DNA of 64,000 nucleotides from Aurantiacibacter sp. D1-12 (GTDB lineage: Bacteria; Pseudomonadota; Alphaproteobacteria; Sphingomonadales; Sphingomonadaceae). How positions within the stretch are numbered: the stretch's first letter is position 1; each line of letters opens with the position of its first letter. Positions 61,809 through 64,000 of this stretch are shown piece by piece. Both the position numbers and the translations under genes were made by a program. The stretch lies in contig NZ_JAPJZJ010000002.1 of assembly GCF_028858515.1 (NCBI RefSeq), positions 496,001 to 560,000 on the forward strand, read 5' to 3'. Under the pieces are notes generated by a model. The model was given only the letters and a program-made list of their open reading frames with translations, did not search any database and was not told the origin of the DNA.

Positions 61809-63067
61809 CGCCTCCTAGTCAGGCGCTTCGACAGCGCGCCAAGCATCCGTTTTGCGTAGAGCATGATGAGAGGCCAATGCGCATTTTCAGGATACCGGTT
61901 GCGGAGCGATTGCGCGTCCGGAAACGCATGCCTCCGGATCAGCTGCAGGCGATCACTCCACCGATCAAGGCTGACAAAGTCCTTGCGAACCCGTTCTCCA
62001 AGGGTTGCATCGGTAAGATAATGCTCTGTTGCATGTGGCCCTGACGCGGCGGCCAGCTGCGCAGCGATCGACTGCGGCAATGGTGCGTCCAGCAGAGCCG
62101 CTGCTCTTTGCATTCCGGCAAGACAACGCGCGACCAACCCGCTCTTGGTAGCGGCGGCAACCAGCCTTTCCCAGTCTGCCGGAGCGAACCGCCGCATCAG
62201 CAAAGCAAGGTCCATCAGCCAGATAAGCCTCTCCCCCTCGTGCACGCGCTCTCCATCGTGATAATAGCCATGCGTTGCATGCAGTGCCTGGTTGATCAGT
62301 CCGCGCAGCATCAACAGCTCCTGCGGCACCGTCTGCGCGGTGACACAGAGGCGCGGCAGGGCGACCGGCTCGCCCCAGAAAGCAACCTCGTCGAGAACAG
62401 AGCAAAGGTACGGGCTGCCGACCAGCCGCCAGTGCAGGTCGATGGCGTGGCGGAACCCCATTCCGGTGTCGAACACCCAGTTCTGCTGTCCGAAAGATGG
62501 CGGGCCCTCCGGCTTCAACCCAAGGCCGCGTAATACCCGTTCGGCGTCTTGTTCCCGACCTGGACGAACCAGAAGGTCGCTATCCCCGCGCCGCCGCACG
62601 GCGGGCGTTTCGTATGCTAGGTAAGCGACTGCGGCCCCCTTGAGCAGTCGCGTCTCGATCCCTTCTTTCGCAAGGGCATCGAGTACACGGACCAGCATCT
62701 CCCGATGTGATGCTTCCCACAGAGCCTGCAGGCGCGCCTCTTCCCGAACAGGCTTCAACGCCGACGCAGGCCATGCCGAGAGGTCGGAGTCGCCCTCGAC
62801 GAGTGCCAGCGCGATACCGTGATATCGGATCATATCGGTAATACGCTCCGGCTCCCACGTGTCTTGCCAAGCAACGGTCTCACCACGCAGCAGCGCACTC
62901 AAGACAGCGACCCAGTCCTCCGTTTGTTGCGGACCAACCTGAGGGGGTTTTGATGTGATTTCGTTCTCCTGCACAACGCACGTCTGCACTGCCGCCCGCG
63001 CAATTGCCAGTTCCACTCCGCAACCTACTCGATTGGCAGGGGGAATAGGTTGACGCAGTATGAGCAT
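61805..63067 (-). CDS. Nucleotidyltransferase family protein (NTP_transf_5-like)
   Basis: A protein of up to about 420 residues on the opposite strand, converging on pqqD with a 4-base overlap. An N-terminal helical region (about 45-150) precedes the nucleotidyltransferase core: LLKGAAVAYLAYETP followed by RRRGDSDLLV, the Gly-x-Ser/D-x-D metal motif. HAIDLHWRL is the next strand. Family members accompany HPr-rel-A and lasso clusters as tailoring enzymes. The start is uncertain: ATG 63067 and GTG 62974 are candidates, and an AGGAG at 62966-62970 has no usable in-frame ATG, GTG or TTG after it. The homologous part begins near 62935. Confidence 0.75.
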   Translation of the reverse strand: MLILRQPIPPANRVGCGVELAIARAAVQTCVVQENEITSKPPQVGPQQTEDWVAVLSALLRGETVAWQDTWEPERITDMIRYHGIALALVEGDSDLSAWPASALKPVREEARLQALWEASHREMLVRVLDALAKEGIETRLLKGAAVAYLAYETPAVRRRGDSDLLVRPGREQDAERVLRGLGLKPEGPPSFGQQNWVFDTGMGFRHAIDLHWRLVGSPYLCSVLDEVAFWGEPVALPRLCVTAQTVPQELLMLRGLINQALHATHGYYHDGERVHEGERLIWLMDLALLMRRFAPADWERLVAAATKSGLVARCLAGMQRAAALLDAPLPQSIAAQLAAASGPHATEHYLTDATLGERVRKDFVSLDRWSDRLQLIRRHAFPDAQSLRNRYPENAHWPLIMLYAKRMLGALSKRLTRRR

Positions 63068-63129
63068 GCCGCGATGTTGCGCCGCAGACACCGCAGTTTC
63101 AGCAATAATACCGGGAAAGGTCGGAGATT

Positions 63130-64000
63130 TTGCAGCGCAAGGGAATTATCTTGGCCGGCGGATCGGGAACGCGCCTCTATCCGCTGACACGCGGCGTCTC
63201 CAAGCAATTGATGCCCGTCTATGACAAGCCGATGATCTACTATCCGCTCAGCACACTGATGCTGGCGGGTATTCGCGACATATTGATCATCACTACGCCG
63301 CAGGATCAGGAGCAATTCCATCGCACGCTTGGCGATGGCTCCGGTTTTGGCATCGCGCTGTCCTATGCTGTCCAGCCGAGCCCCGATGGATTGGCGCAGG
63401 CTTTTCACATCGGTGCCGATTTCATCGGCGGTGACCGCAGCGCTCTCGTTCTGGGGGACAACATATTCTACGGGCACGGACTCCCCGAGTTGCTTGGCAA
63501 TGCGGCCGCGCAGGGAAGCGGTGCGACTGTATTCGCTTACCGCGTCAACAATCCGGAGAGCTATGGCGTGGTTGAATTCTCCCCTGATGGCACCGCCCTT
63601 TCAATCGAAGAAAAACCGGCCGAGCCCAAATCCCGCTTTGCTGTAACCGGTCTCTATTTCTACGACGAGACCGTGGTGGACCGCGCGAAGAGCTTGCAGC
63701 CATCTGCGCGCGGAGAGCTGGAAATCACCGATCTCAACCGGAGCTATCTCGATGATGATTTGCTGCAGGTTGAGATCATGGGCCGCGGTTTCGCATGGCT
63801 CGACACCGGTACGCATAGCTCTTTGCTCGATGCCGCCAGTTATGTGCGTATCACCGAAGAGCGGCAGGGCCTGAAGATCTGCTGCCCGGAAGAGATTGCC
63901 TGGAGACAAGGGTTTATCGACGATGCCCGACTGGAGGAGATTGCCGCGCCGCTCGTGCAATCGGGGTATGGCGAGTATCTGATGGCGCTGCTGCGCGAAG
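63130..64000 (+). CDS. rfbA: Glucose-1-phosphate thymidylyltransferase (3' truncated)
   Basis: The first 290 codons of RmlA/RfbA, running off the window with no stop. [13 protein letters not shown] is the nucleotide-binding signature; [27 protein letters not shown] and [10 protein letters not shown] are typical of the family. It makes dTDP-glucose, the first step of dTDP-rhamnose synthesis. The start is TTG 63130, preceded by GGAG; an in-frame stop at 63106 rules out a longer start. Its presence implies a rhamnose-containing polysaccharide cluster to the right of the window. Confidence 0.95.
   Translation, partial: MQRKGIILAGGSGTRLYPLTRGVSKQLMPVYDKPMIYYPLSTLMLAGIRDILIITTPQDQEQFHRTLGDGSGFGIALSYAVQPSPDGLAQAFHIGADFIGGDRSALVLGDNIFYGHGLPELLGNAAAQGSGATVFAYRVNNPESYGVVEFSPDGTALSIEEKPAEPKSRFAVTGLYFYDETVVDRAKSLQPSARGELEITDLNRSYLDDDLLQVEIMGRGFAWLDTGTHSSLLDAASYVRITEERQGLKICCPEEIAWRQGFIDDARLEEIAAPLVQSGYGEYLMALLRE

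Overview
The window is high-GC, densely packed chromosomal DNA of an alphaproteobacterium. Several features point to Sphingomonadales and most likely the Erythrobacteraceae: many GTG/TTG starts, frequent 1-4 base gene overlaps, the GltBD pair, a PhaZ-type depolymerase, exosortase-A-associated glycan genes, and the overall protein style. The genus is inference only. I saw no rRNA, tRNA, CRISPR array, integrase or transposase. Both ends cut a gene: an ATP-grasp ligase on the left and rfbA on the right. No gene-free stretch exceeds 300 bases.

Positions 1-31850 are mostly housekeeping. They include an SRPBCC protein, two separate HerA-like ATPases (1152-2600 and 15273-16817), alanine dehydrogenase, a peptidase/thioesterase operon, Xaa-Pro aminopeptidase, and an EF-hand protein coupled to a two-component system (10888-13625). 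These are followed by a pabBC fusion with rluA-like and arfB genes, rpmG, lolA, a possible small RNA (about 20890-21022), xthA, ribA and psd. An SPFH / ribbon-helix-helix / small membrane protein operon with a palindromic upstream site, recQ, phhA flanked by small acidic lipoproteins, and uppP complete this part.

Positions 31900-57200 carry an M13 peptidase, an ABC exporter, an intracellular PHA depolymerase, a small exosortase-A-associated group (O-glycosylation ligase plus glycosyltransferase, 38207-41064), gltB-gltD split by an inverted REP-like pair, a YeeE/YedE transporter, ung, an RNase D-like exonuclease, lptC-lptA and an O-antigen-ligase-type polymerase.

The most interesting part is 57419-63067. 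A gene set resembling a lasso-peptide pathway sits between the O-antigen ligase and the dTDP-rhamnose gene rfbA. It holds an asparagine-synthetase-like cyclase whose N-terminal catalytic Cys is replaced by Ser, a precursor, a PRMT-like methyltransferase, an HPr-kinase-like kinase, a PqqD-type recognition protein and a nucleotidyltransferase. The precursor (59323-59682) has a YxxP...L...G...LTG leader and a Gly1/Asp8 core of the kind lasso cyclases close. It is fused to a C-terminal peptidase S74 (intramolecular chaperone) domain that keeps the Ser-(x4)-Lys dyad exactly at the junction. If that domain self-cleaves before the Ser, it would release leader plus a 16-residue core. No transglutaminase-type leader peptidase and no transporter are present in the window. 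I regard this as the candidate undescribed system: a RiPP precursor whose follower is a self-cleaving chaperone.
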